Shown here one piece after another: positions 1-9,629 of a DNA stretch of 33,277 bases; position 1 is the stretch's first letter, and each line of letters opens with the position of its first letter. The translations under genes and the position numbers were made by a program. The stretch covers positions 1-33,277 of the forward strand of contig DAOWEB010000368.1 in NCBI GenBank assembly GCA_030638735.1, written 5' to 3'. This stretch comes from Spirochaetaceae bacterium. GTDB lineage: Bacteria > Spirochaetota > Spirochaetia > B11-G9. Below the pieces are notes generated by a model that saw nothing but the letters and a program-made list of their open reading frames with translations, ran no database searches and was not told where the DNA came from.

Positions 1-850
1 GGACGGGCGAGTATAATAACCTCTTAAAATGGGCATTGAACATAACTCATTTTTATCCAGTATTGTACTACACTTATCTGAAAAGGCACACATTTTTTCT
101 AAATTCCTCAAAAAAATGCAGATCCTGTATTCTGTAACTCTCACTGATCTTGAATAGAAACTGTAATCCATACAACTTCTCCCAAAGCTATTCTTCCACC
201 GGGGTTTCTTTCTTTTCTTAAATTCCTAAATTAAACAGTTGTAAGATCTGCATCATTCAGTAATTCATAATCAACTGCAGTAAACTAGCTCCAGAGTCAA
301 ATTCCCCATTTGAAATTTCTTAAAAATAACACTTTAACTCTAAAAAGCCTACGTCAGTTTGGACTTCCAGACATTTCTAAGCAGGAGAAGTGATAACATA
401 TGACATCACCCGAATTCTCTATATTTCATAAGCTTAAAAACAATACAATTACATCCATAAAAAACAAATAAGAAACACAGAGAACTCAGGAATAAATTTA
501 CTCTAAACAGTTTTCCTAAAATAAAACGATATAACCAATAATTACCAAAGGATTTACTAAGACCTGATATTTATTACTTTTTGTTATACCGCAACTGTGT
601 ATCTACACACCCATTCCAGACTAACCCTACCTACCCCACCTGTCCAGCAAATTTTTCTTTCAGTGGGGTATTTTAATTTACCATACGGGTATAAGTACTT
701 ACCATTTTCAGGCAACAACCCCCTCAACAAAGTAGTTTACCTAGTTACAATTATAAAACATCTAAAACTGAACTGCGTTAAACACACAAAACGAGAATAT
801 TAAAACAAACACTTATGGTATTATGTCAGGGATTGGAGATGCGCGCAGCG

Positions 851-904
851 GTTTGTTTTTATGTAGGGATGCCCCTGCGTGGGCGTCCATATATAAAAAC
901 AAAC
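851..904. repeat. Nested hairpin: outer GTTTGTTTTTAT/ATAAAAACAAAC, inner GTAGGGATGCCC...GGGCGTCC palindrome
   Basis: Perfect 12-bp outer arms 851-862 / 893-904; inner arms 868-874 / 881-887 with one G-T pair. Confidence 0.85.
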
Positions 905-923
905 GGAACCATCGCAAAGCCCG

Positions 924-966
924 ACCTGCTGTAGGGGCGAACCTTGTGTTCGCCTCTATGGCAGGT
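924..966. repeat. 43-nt palindromic repeat ACCTGCTGTAGGGGCGAAC-CTTGT-GTTCGCCTCTATGGCAGGT
   Basis: 19-nt arms, 16 Watson-Crick and 3 G-T positions, 14 bp after the Mut7-C gene stop. Confidence 0.9.
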
Positions 967-979
967 GACACCCCAATAA

Positions 980-1726
980 TTACTGCAAATCCATACCTGT
1001 CATTTTAATAAAATTGTTGTAATGACTTCCCTTCCAGTATATTTTACCACAGCTATCGCAGACCTTGAAATTATCATAGTACATTGCTGTTTTAGGAGCC
1101 AGTCTGTCCAGAATATCCTTCTTATCCACCTGTAGAAGTTTTCCGTTGCATTGGGGACAGCGGGAATAGAGGGATAGAGAGTCTATAAGGTCAAATCTTT
1201 CCAGTACGGCATAGTACTGAAGGAGAACATTCTGAGACCTTATCCAGTATCCCCTTTGAATTATGGAACGTTTTAACAGGTCCCTGTCCCTTGTCAGCAC
1301 AATTCGGTTTTCCCGGGCAGATATTTCCGCAATCTCTTTGTCCTTATATGAATTGCTGTAGAGAGTGTCGAATCCTCCTATGCGCAGGTATCTGGCCAGC
1401 TTTCCAAGATTTACATCGAGTATAAACAGAGCCCCATTTGAGGAGAGCAGTCTTAAAGGCAGGGGTCTAAGTTTTGTTGCATTTTTTATATCCAGGGACT
1501 CAAAAACAGGGTAAACAGATATTCTGTCATTAGCCTTTACCTGATATGAGAAGTCAACAGAGTTACTGTTTACTAGAATTAGATCTACCTCTGTATGGGG
1601 AACATTCTCCGACTCAATAAGATCCTTTACAGTCTGGCCCGGATTGGTTTTAACAGTAAAACTAACCTTTTTTTTCTCTACTACAAGAAAATCATTTAGC
1701 TCTTCATAGAATCTTATTGTGACCAT
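980..1726 (-). CDS. Mut7-C RNase-domain protein with N-terminal ubiquitin/MoaD-like domain
   Basis: N-terminal beta-grasp-like segment (VTIRFYEELNDFLV...VYPVFESLDI), then FILDVNLGKLARYLRIGGFDTLY...DKEIAEISARENRIVLTRDRDLL and a C-terminal zinc ribbon CPQCNGKL...CDSCGKIYWKGSHY, typical of Mut7-C. Confidence 0.9.
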   Translation of the reverse strand: MVTIRFYEELNDFLVVEKKKVSFTVKTNPGQTVKDLIESENVPHTEVDLILVNSNSVDFSYQVKANDRISVYPVFESLDIKNATKLRPLPLRLLSSNGALFILDVNLGKLARYLRIGGFDTLYSNSYKDKEIAEISARENRIVLTRDRDLLKRSIIQRGYWIRSQNVLLQYYAVLERFDLIDSLSLYSRCPQCNGKLLQVDKKDILDRLAPKTAMYYDNFKVCDSCGKIYWKGSHYNNFIKMTGMDLQ

Positions 1727-1844
1727 TAAGCTAATTATATCATCAATATAACAACTCTAAAATTATTCTTACTATTTTTACCTGGAAACTATAAAAAACC
1801 ATGTTACCGATACTAAAACAGGAAAAATTGCTAATATTAAGTAT

Positions 1845-2303
1845 TTACATTTCAAGCTTATCCTGTTCTAAAAAATCCGGAAACATATACAGGATCTGAC
1901 CTTCGCTCGAAACTTCTACATTTGCATGCCCACGGGATGCCAGACTGTTTAAAATAGTTTCTGTTTCTTCTATAGGAGCATCTATAAACAGTGCAGTCCG
2001 GGCAACAGTAACTTTTCCACCAGCCTTTTTTGCTGCCCTGAGAACCATGTTTTCCAGTTCAAGCTTTCTTTTTTTTGCATTTGGTTTACTGTCTATCATT
2101 TTTTTACTTTTTGCAGCCAGCCTTGTAATACCTCTAATAAGAGAACCTGCACCAAGAGCAACAAGAATCCAGCTCCAGAAAGGAAAACCCATATGCATAC
2201 CCATTCCCATAGAGGAAGATCCCCCATATAAGAAAAATGGAATAGATATCATTACAGTACCTGTTATTACTTCGCCAATTGCGCTTTTTCTATGTCTTCC
2301 CAT
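1845..2303 (-). CDS. Hypothetical membrane protein with C-terminal winged-helix-like domain (start moved from GTG 2333 to ATG 2303)
   Basis: Two hydrophobic segments (VITGTVMISIPFFLYGG; FWSWILVALGAGSLI), then AKKAGGKVTVARTALFIDAPIEETETILNSLASRGHANVEVSSEGQILYMFPDF. ATG at 2301-2303 preceded by AACAGGATAAAACA; the GTG at 2333 lies inside a palindromic repeat. Confidence 0.7.
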   Translation of the reverse strand: MGRHRKSAIGEVITGTVMISIPFFLYGGSSSMGMGMHMGFPFWSWILVALGAGSLIRGITRLAAKSKKMIDSKPNAKKRKLELENMVLRAAKKAGGKVTVARTALFIDAPIEETETILNSLASRGHANVEVSSEGQILYMFPDFLEQDKLEM

Positions 2304-2307
2304 TGTT

Positions 2308-3051
2308 TTATCCTGTTTTATTCGTTGGGGCACGGCGCGCCGTGCCCTTACAATCTATCAGATTGTGCCAGTTCCCTCTACGGGTATCTGCCTCTAACCC
2401 TTTATTTAACAGTTCCAGATATTCTTGTCTAGCAATTTTTACTGCTCCCAAAGACTCAAGATGGGGTGTGTAGAGCTGGCAATCTATCATTGAAAATCCT
2501 AATTTACCAAGGGTTTGTGCAAGAACAATAAAGGCTGTTTTTGATGCATCAGTTTTTTTTGAAAACATTGACTCTCCAAAAAAAACAGAACCTATAGAAA
2601 GACCATACAGTCCTCCTACCAACTCGTTATCTTCCCAGACCTCCAGGGAATGGCCCCATCCCAGTTCATGAAGGCTTATATATGCATCTTTCATTTCTGA
2701 GGTAATCCAGGTTCCGTCCTCATGTTTTCTGGAAATTCCTCCACATGATTTAATAACTTCCCTAAACTGATTATCCATAGAAAATGAAAACCTATGCTTT
2801 TTAAAATTACGTTTCATAGATTTTGAAATATGTATATTTTCAGGGAAAAGAACCATTCGGGGATCCGGACTCCACCATAAAATAGGTTCCCCTTCTGAAT
2901 ACCAGGGAAATATTCCCTGTTTATAAGCTGAAAGAAGCATTCCCGGAGAAAGATTACCCTCCATACCGACAATACCTTCAGGACTGGCATTATTTATATC
3001 CGGAAACTGGAAATGTTCAGTCTCATTTATGTATGGAAAAGAGCTATCCAT
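2308..3051 (-). CDS. aat: Leucyl/phenylalanyl-tRNA--protein transferase
   Basis: LLSAYKQGIFPWYSEGEPILWWSPDPRMVLFP...GLYGLSIGSVFFGESMFSKKTDASKTAF...IDCQLYTPHLESLGA. Confidence 0.96.
   Translation of the reverse strand: MDSSFPYINETEHFQFPDINNASPEGIVGMEGNLSPGMLLSAYKQGIFPWYSEGEPILWWSPDPRMVLFPENIHISKSMKRNFKKHRFSFSMDNQFREVIKSCGGISRKHEDGTWITSEMKDAYISLHELGWGHSLEVWEDNELVGGLYGLSIGSVFFGESMFSKKTDASKTAFIVLAQTLGKLGFSMIDCQLYTPHLESLGAVKIARQEYLELLNKGLEADTRRGNWHNLIDCKGTARRAPTNKTG
2324..2351. repeat. 28-nt palindromic repeat GTTGGGGCACGGCGCGCCGTGCCCTTAC
   Basis: Inner 20 nt (2328-2347) perfectly self-complementary; inside the aat 3' end. Confidence 0.9.
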
Positions 3052-3054
3052 TAA

Positions 3055-5316
3055 CTAATCCTTAACAGATATTACTATTTCATCATTTTTAATATCTGCT
3101 GTTGCAACTCCACCATCTTTCAGCTTTCCAAACAAAATCTCATCTACAAAAAAGTTCTTAATTTTATCTTCTACCATTCGGGCAATATTTCTTGCACCAA
3201 ACTCATAAGAGTAACCATGATCTGCAATCCATATTCTACAGGAAGAACTAAGTTCCAAAGTTACATTTTTCTCTGCAAGAAGTATAGAAAACTCTGATAT
3301 TTCTTTATCTACAATCTTGAGGATTACTTCATTTTCCAGTTTGTTAAATGAAATAATCTTATCCAGTCTATTTCTAAACTCAGGACTGAATGTTTTATCC
3401 ACTGCATCTTTTATAGCTTCATCGGTAATTTTATAATCACCGAAACCGATAAGATCACGACCTATATCCCTGGCTCCTGCATTACTTGTCATAATTAATA
3501 TAATATTTCTAAAATCAGACTTTCGTCCATTATTATCTGTAAGGGTTGCGTAATCCATAATCTGCAGCAGTATATTAAAAATATCAGTATGAGCTTTTTC
3601 AATCTCATCCAATAATAAAACTGCATGGGGTTCTTTTCTTACAAGATCAGTAAGAAGCCCGCCTTCTTCATATCCAACATAACCTGGAGGAGCTCCTACA
3701 AGCCTGCTGACAGTATGCTTTTCCTGATACTCACTCATGTCAAATCTATGAAGTTTTACCCCAAGGGTTTCTGCAAGCTGTCTTGCAAGTTCTGTTTTTC
3801 CAACTCCTGTTGGACCTGCAAAAAGAAATGATGCCACAGGTTTATCTTTCTTCCCAAACCCTGCTCTGGATCTCTTTATGGCCTGGACCACTGAATCTAC
3901 AGCCATATTCTGACCAAAAACCAGGTTTTTCAATTTATCTCCCAGATTCTGTAACTGATCAATCTCACTGCTTGAAACTGTCCGTTCAGGAATACCGGCA
4001 ATCCGTGCAATAACTTTTTCTATTTCTCCCTCATCGATTTTTGACGGTTCTTTATCTTTATCACCGGTACGGTATGAAAGGATCTGAAGCCAGGCACCGG
4101 CTTCATCAATAACATCAATAGCTGTATCCGGCTGATGCCGCTCACGCATATATTGGGAAGAAAGGGTCACAGCAGATTCAAGAGCTTTTTCTGTATATGT
4201 AACATTATGATAGGACTCATACTTTTCTTTTAGGCCATTCAGTATCTGAAGAGTTTCTTCCATTGATGTTTCTGGTACATTAATTTCCTGAAAACGTCTC
4301 GAAAGGGCACGATCCTTATCAAAACTTTTTTTATATTCAGAAAAAGTAGTAGATCCCATACAGCGAAGTTTTCCTGTTGCAAGTGCCGGTTTAAGAAGAT
4401 TTGATGCATCCATGGTTCCTCCGGATACAGCTCCGGCTCCCACAATTGTATGTATTTCATCTATAAAGAGAATAACTTTTTCCTCTCTTTTCAACTCTTC
4501 TATTATCTTTTTCATTCTTTCTTCGAAATCACCACGAAACTTGGTTCCAGCAAGAAGTCCACCCATATCCAGAGAAAAAATTCTATAGCCTTTTAGAATA
4601 TCAGGAACTTTGCCCTCTTCAATCCTCGCAGCCAGACCCTCTGCAATTGCAGTCTTACCTACTCCTGGTTCACCTACTAAAACAGGATTATTTTTTAACC
4701 GCCTGCAAAGAACCTGAATTGTACGCTCAATAATATCCTCCCGCCCAATAAGAGGTTCAAGCTCATCATCGGTTGCAGCCTTATTCAGGTTTCTGGTATA
4801 TAGTTCAATTGCAGACTTACGCTGTTTTTTTCCATTTGGTTCAGCAAAATCCTCATTATCTAAAAATTCTTCATCAGAAGGATTCAGAAAGTATTCGTCA
4901 GCAGTCCTGCTAATAGCCTTTAGAAGAGAATATCTGGTAAGACCTGCCTTGCGCATATAATATGACCCATGAAGAGATTCAATATCAAAAACCGATACAA
5001 GAATATCATTCAGATCAACAGTATTTTTAGAAGAAGTTTCAGTATGAAAAATTGCACTTTCTATTACACTTTGGAATCCCGCAGTCTGAACAGGGTCACG
5101 ATCTTCAATATAAGGAACCATTTTAGAAAGATAGGAATCTACATCCTTTTTAACACTTTCTATATCAACCTGACACTCATTAAAAATACTCTTTATTTCC
5201 TCAAAAAATAATGCAATATGAAGAATATGCTCAGGAGTAAGATATTCATGTTTACGCTTTTTTGCCTCAAGATAAGCTGCATTTAAAGCATTTTGAACTT
5301 CATCAGATATTTTCAA
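3055..5316 (-). CDS. clpA: ATP-dependent Clp protease ATP-binding subunit ClpA (probable TTG start at 5316)
   Basis: Two AAA+ modules ([34 protein letters not shown]), ClpN-like start [35 protein letters not shown] 7 nt upstream of TTG; homology does not extend to the ORF-track start 5385. Confidence 0.94.
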   Translation of the reverse strand: MKISDEVQNALNAAYLEAKKRKHEYLTPEHILHIALFFEEIKSIFNECQVDIESVKKDVDSYLSKMVPYIEDRDPVQTAGFQSVIESAIFHTETSSKNTVDLNDILVSVFDIESLHGSYYMRKAGLTRYSLLKAISRTADEYFLNPSDEEFLDNEDFAEPNGKKQRKSAIELYTRNLNKAATDDELEPLIGREDIIERTIQVLCRRLKNNPVLVGEPGVGKTAIAEGLAARIEEGKVPDILKGYRIFSLDMGGLLAGTKFRGDFEERMKKIIEELKREEKVILFIDEIHTIVGAGAVSGGTMDASNLLKPALATGKLRCMGSTTFSEYKKSFDKDRALSRRFQEINVPETSMEETLQILNGLKEKYESYHNVTYTEKALESAVTLSSQYMRERHQPDTAIDVIDEAGAWLQILSYRTGDKDKEPSKIDEGEIEKVIARIAGIPERTVSSSEIDQLQNLGDKLKNLVFGQNMAVDSVVQAIKRSRAGFGKKDKPVASFLFAGPTGVGKTELARQLAETLGVKLHRFDMSEYQEKHTVSRLVGAPPGYVGYEEGGLLTDLVRKEPHAVLLLDEIEKAHTDIFNILLQIMDYATLTDNNGRKSDFRNIILIMTSNAGARDIGRDLIGFGDYKITDEAIKDAVDKTFSPEFRNRLDKIISFNKLENEVILKIVDKEISEFSILLAEKNVTLELSSSCRIWIADHGYSYEFGARNIARMVEDKIKNFFVDEILFGKLKDGGVATADIKNDEIVISVKD

Positions 5317-5620
5317 GAATACACTCCAGAGGAAAATCTTTTTCCCGGGCTTTTTCCTGAACCTGCCAGACCTTTGTACTGGCAATATCCAGAGGATAAG
5401 TACCTACAACGCCCTGACCCTTTTTGTGGACATCCATCATAATCTTTGTTGCTTCACCAGCAGATCTATGAAAAATATTTATAATAACATCAACTACAAA
5501 ATCCATAGTAGTATAATGATCATTAAGTAAAATAACCTTGTACATTTCAGGTTCCCGGGGTTTTGTATCAACCCCTTCATCCAGATCTGTACCAATATTT
5601 ATACCTGGAAAATCAGACAT
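5303..5620 (-). CDS. clpS: ClpS adaptor protein
   Basis: PREPEMYKVILLNDHYTTMDFVVDVIINIFHRSAGEATKIMMDVHKKGQGVVGTYPLDIASTKV, canonical ClpS core; overlaps clpA start. Confidence 0.96.
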   Translation of the reverse strand: MSDFPGINIGTDLDEGVDTKPREPEMYKVILLNDHYTTMDFVVDVIINIFHRSAGEATKIMMDVHKKGQGVVGTYPLDIASTKVWQVQEKAREKDFPLECILENI

Positions 5621-5634
5621 TTCAACACACCCCT

Positions 5635-6243
5635 TTATCCATAAGTACCACCATACAAGTGATTGTACTCATGAAGAAGTTCAAGAGTTTTGTCCTTACA
5701 TTTACCACAGACAGTACCTATTTCCGTCTTTTCCTGAAGTTCTTCGTAAGTGGTGACTCCCCGTTTTACCTGATCTTCAATATCCTGATCTGTAACTTCC
5801 TTGCACTCACATATCATAACAGCAGTATTACCTTTAAAAGGATTATCTCTACCCTGCTTTTCCAGATAATCATCAATAGCAGTTCTTAATGCTCTGTCAC
5901 CCAGCACAGAACAATGGAATTTATGATTTGGCAACCCACCAAGTTGGTCTGTAATATCTGCAGGAGTTATTTTATATCCTTCAGCAAGAGTCATTCCTTT
6001 TACAAAAACAGATAGCATTGAAGTACTGGCAATAGCACTGGCACATCCGTAAGTTTTCCACTTACAGTCTGTAATAATATCATTTTCAACTTTTATAGCA
6101 ACAAGCATTTCATCACCACAGGCCATACTTCCAACTGTCCCACTTCCGTCGGCATTGAATTCTGTTTCATCAGTTAAAATATTCCTTGGATTTATAAAAT
6201 GATCTTTTACTGTTTCTGTATATACCCAGTCCGGTCCACTCAT
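5635..6243 (-). CDS. nifU: NifU-like Fe-S scaffold with C-terminal BFD-like [2Fe-2S] domain
   Basis: YTETVKDHFINPRN...GSMACGDEMLVAIKVEND...KTYGCASAIASTSM..., then MICECKEVTDQDIEDQVKRGVTTYEELQEKTEIGTVCGKCK. Confidence 0.9.
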   Translation of the reverse strand: MSGPDWVYTETVKDHFINPRNILTDETEFNADGSGTVGSMACGDEMLVAIKVENDIITDCKWKTYGCASAIASTSMLSVFVKGMTLAEGYKITPADITDQLGGLPNHKFHCSVLGDRALRTAIDDYLEKQGRDNPFKGNTAVMICECKEVTDQDIEDQVKRGVTTYEELQEKTEIGTVCGKCKDKTLELLHEYNHLYGGTYG

Positions 6244-6270
6244 TATTTTTTTCCTTTATAACTAATAATG

Positions 6271-6295
6271 GGTTCCCGACGCTACGCGTCGCCCA
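6271..6295. repeat. Palindromic repeat GGTTCC-CGACGC-TAC-GCGTCG-CCCA
   Basis: 6-bp perfect arms 6277-6282 / 6286-6291 around the nifS stop codon. Confidence 0.65.
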
Positions 6296-7466
6296 ATTTA
6301 TTTCCTGGAGAAAATGTTGACATCTTTCGTATTTTTTCGATGATATCCGGTAATATGGATAACACATAATCAACATCTTCTTCTACATTAAATCTGCCAA
6401 AACTAAACCTTATAGAGCCATGGGCATTTTCAATATCAACACCGGTTGCAATAAGAACATGAGAAGGTTCAAGGGAGCCTGTGGCGCACGCTGATCCTGT
6501 TGAAACAGCAACACCTGCCAGATCAAGATAAAGAAGAATCGATTCACCCTCTGCACCGGGAAAAGATATATTTAAAGTCCCGGGTAATCTGTGGTCAGAA
6601 TCTCCATTAATTTCGATATCAGGAATTGACTTCAGAAGACCTGTTTCAAGTCTGTCTCTCATTCCTTCTATTTTACGATTCTCAACTTCAAACTCAAGCA
6701 GGGCCATCTCTGCAGCCTTACCAACACCAGCAATTCCAGGTCCATTTACTGTACCTGCACGAAGACCTTTCTCCTGATGACCCCCGTGAATAAAAGATGC
6801 AATTTTTAATCCCTTTTTTATATAGAGCCCGCCGACACCTTTTGGACCATAAAACTTATGGCCCGAAAAACTTAAAAAATCAATTTCAAGCTGCTTTACA
6901 TCTACTTTTATTTTTCCAAGAGCCTGAACAGCATCAGAATGCATCAGGGCCCCATTTCTATGGGCAATAGAGCTTATTTTTTTTAGGTTCTGTATTGTAC
7001 CAATTTCATTATTTGCAAGCATAATAGAAACCAGAGCTGTTTTATTATCAACTGCTTTTTCAAGTTCATCAATATTAATCCGCCCCTTTCCATCAACACC
7101 TATAAAAACTGTTTCCATCCCTTCATTACCCAGTTCCCTAACAGTCTCCAGAACACTGGGATGTTCTATTACAGAAGTAATTATTTTATTTCTCTTACTG
7201 GAAGCAGAAGTAAGGAGAAATTGTTTTAGAACCATATTATTTGATTCTGAACCACCGGCAGTGAAAATTATCTCATTTTCTTCTGCATTTATAAGAAGTG
7301 CCACCTGCTTCCTGGCCCATTCAACTTTACTAATAGCTTCCCTGCCGAAAAAGTGCATACTGGAGGGGTTCCCGTAAATATTAAAACTATTTGTAAGCTC
7401 TTTTATCACTTCAGGGTGCAGGGGTGTGGTTGCGTTATTATCAAGGTATATTATTCGTTCATTCAT
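6282..7466 (-). CDS. nifS: Cysteine desulfurase NifS/IscS family
   Basis: MNERIIYLDNNATTPLHPEV...SFSGHKFYGPKGVGGLYI...VSTGSACATGSLEPSHVL. Confidence 0.95.
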   Translation of the reverse strand: MNERIIYLDNNATTPLHPEVIKELTNSFNIYGNPSSMHFFGREAISKVEWARKQVALLINAEENEIIFTAGGSESNNMVLKQFLLTSASSKRNKIITSVIEHPSVLETVRELGNEGMETVFIGVDGKGRINIDELEKAVDNKTALVSIMLANNEIGTIQNLKKISSIAHRNGALMHSDAVQALGKIKVDVKQLEIDFLSFSGHKFYGPKGVGGLYIKKGLKIASFIHGGHQEKGLRAGTVNGPGIAGVGKAAEMALLEFEVENRKIEGMRDRLETGLLKSIPDIEINGDSDHRLPGTLNISFPGAEGESILLYLDLAGVAVSTGSACATGSLEPSHVLIATGVDIENAHGSIRFSFGRFNVEEDVDYVLSILPDIIEKIRKMSTFSPGNKLGDA

Positions 7467-7567
7467 AGCTTATCTCCAGTCTCCTATAAGAACTAAAAAT
7501 AAGCACCTTAGGGCTAATAGTCAAGATCTGAATGCAGTATAATAAAATTAAAATATAGATGAAAAAA

Positions 7568-9592
7568 CTACTCCCCGGGGCCATAATAAACAGAGCGATC
7601 CTTACCACTCCTGTCAAAATGAGAAACCTGGACTTCAACAGGAAGAGCTCTTCTGCCAAAGTCAGAATCCCTTTCAGTTCTGAATTTCAGAGTATATGAC
7701 CCGGAAGGCTTGCTTCTTAAATGAGGAAGTATTGCATTAATACCTGATGGACCATAAAGAGGAAGGGTCAACCCTCCTGTTTCCTTACTCAAAAACTCCA
7801 GTTCAGGAGATTTATCGTTATCATTAACATAAACTGTGTAAAATACAATACCATTATTATTAAGATAATCCAGAGTTTCTGTAAGGCTGTAGTGGGAAAA
7901 CGCTTCCTGGTTTAATTTGCCTGAGGAAAGAAAAATAACAGCTTTTCTGGATCCTCCTCCAATAAGCTGAGTTGAGGCCAGACGCATTCCAAGATCAAAA
8001 CTCCAGTTTTTACTGTAATTTGTATTTACACTGAGAGAATCCTTAATCTTTTCAATACCAGACCCCTGTTCAAGGTCAAGAACAGGAATCTCTTCTGCAG
8101 TGATAATACTGATCACCCCCCGTCCCTCTATGGAATCAAGAAGGTCTTTCATGGCATCTACTTTAGCTGACCCTGAAACTTTTATTATATCAGAACCTTC
8201 TACAAGATAGCTGATATCTACAAAATCTGTTTTATTCCCGGATGAGATTAAGGACATACTGCTATTTGTATAACTATCTTCTGCAAGTAAAAAATTATTC
8301 TCCTCAAGACCGACATATTTAGAACCATCAACTGTGCTGATAGTTAGTTCAACCAGAATATTGGGGAAATCATCAGAAAGTATTCGATCTATACTGAGAT
8401 TTAGCCCGGTATACATCCTTGTATAATCTGTCAGGAGAGTCACTTTGTTCCCATTGAAATCGATAGCAACAATATTACCGTTAATATCTTTAAAAGCCTT
8501 CATTAATCTGGCTGTTTGTTCCAACCCCGCAAATACCCTGAATGATTCATCATAAATATTAAACAGAATAATTCTATTCCCGTCTGCAATCAGATATTCA
8601 TTTTCTGAAAAAGAGGATATCCCCTCAGGAGCAATAAGTAAGTCTGATTTGTAAGATTTTATATAATTTCCCTGGCTGTCAAAAAGATACAGTTCTTTTT
8701 TTCTTCCATCTGCAACAAGAACCTTATTCTCTATAAAAATAATTCCCGTAGGCTGTTTAAATCCATTAAAATACTCGTTTTCCTTACCAAAGGAAAATAT
8801 AAAATTCCCCTCATAGTCAAATTTTGAAACCCTGCCGTTCCCGCTTTCAGTTACATATATATGGTTTTCTCCATCATCTGTAAAAAACTGGGGTCCCAAC
8901 AGCTCACCGGAACCACTTCCTGGACTACCAAACCGGAAAATACTCTTCCCCCCTTTTGAAGATCTAATTATCCTGTCACTGGAATATTCAGAAATAAACA
9001 GATAATCTTTAGTTTCAATAATATCAAAAGGATGATTTATAGCTGAAAGCCCTCCCCTGAAGGTTTGTTTAACCACACCATTTACAGAAAATTTCTGAAC
9101 TTCATTTGTTGCAAAAGAAGAAAGATAAAATCCACCATCAAAGGTCGGAAACCCGGAACTGGGGCGTTTAAAAATTGAATACTCATCTGTTACACCAAAA
9201 ATCTCATGAAAAAAAACATATCTCGGAGTCTCTTTAAGGTCAGGACCCATAGTACGAAGGTATTTTATATTATCAACCTTGACTCTAAGGTCGATACTAC
9301 CCCCTCCCTTTTCCAGAATATCTGTCCAGTAAGCAATAGCAGCATCCGTAAAACCTGCACGATAATGTGCATGCCCCAACCATAATTTTGTTTTTTCCCA
9401 ATAAGGTTTTAAAGATAGAGATTTTTCCAGAGAAAGAATAGATTCATTGAATTCACCCCGATGATATGAGATAACACCCCACTGGAATTCATGATTAGCA
9501 TCAACTTCATCCAGATCTATCTGTGCATAAAGTTCAAAACTGAAAATAAAAAGGAGAAATATTAACAAAAATCCATTAGTTATTTTTTTCAC
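7568..9592 (-). CDS. Secreted TPR / NHL-repeat / VWA-like protein
   Basis: Signal peptide (MKKITNGFLLIFLLFIFSFELYAQ), TPR-like segment, repeated NHL/beta-propeller units (YVTESGNGRVSKFDYEGNFIFSFG...), C-terminal VWA-like KAVIFLSSGKLNQEAF...YLNNNGIVFYTVYVND. Confidence 0.75.
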   Translation of the reverse strand: MKKITNGFLLIFLLFIFSFELYAQIDLDEVDANHEFQWGVISYHRGEFNESILSLEKSLSLKPYWEKTKLWLGHAHYRAGFTDAAIAYWTDILEKGGGSIDLRVKVDNIKYLRTMGPDLKETPRYVFFHEIFGVTDEYSIFKRPSSGFPTFDGGFYLSSFATNEVQKFSVNGVVKQTFRGGLSAINHPFDIIETKDYLFISEYSSDRIIRSSKGGKSIFRFGSPGSGSGELLGPQFFTDDGENHIYVTESGNGRVSKFDYEGNFIFSFGKENEYFNGFKQPTGIIFIENKVLVADGRKKELYLFDSQGNYIKSYKSDLLIAPEGISSFSENEYLIADGNRIILFNIYDESFRVFAGLEQTARLMKAFKDINGNIVAIDFNGNKVTLLTDYTRMYTGLNLSIDRILSDDFPNILVELTISTVDGSKYVGLEENNFLLAEDSYTNSSMSLISSGNKTDFVDISYLVEGSDIIKVSGSAKVDAMKDLLDSIEGRGVISIITAEEIPVLDLEQGSGIEKIKDSLSVNTNYSKNWSFDLGMRLASTQLIGGGSRKAVIFLSSGKLNQEAFSHYSLTETLDYLNNNGIVFYTVYVNDNDKSPELEFLSKETGGLTLPLYGPSGINAILPHLRSKPSGSYTLKFRTERDSDFGRRALPVEVQVSHFDRSGKDRSVYYGPGE

Positions 9593-9629
9593 AAGTTACA
9601 ATATACCCCGTTTAATTAATGATATCTAC

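Noticed and set aside
597-803. 68-aa plus-strand ORF in the left ORF-poor region
   Set aside because: Non-ATG start, no recognisable motif or convincing RBS; likely chance ORF
851-966. Intrinsic terminators
   Set aside because: Stable stems but no downstream T tract on either strand typical of intrinsic terminators; the repeat-family explanation fits better
823-1008. 61-aa plus-strand ORF MSGIGDARSGLFLCRDAPAWASI...GANLVFASMAGD
   Set aside because: Translated almost entirely from two palindromic repeats; RDAPAWAS and GANLVFA-type peptides are typical repeat-derived false proteins
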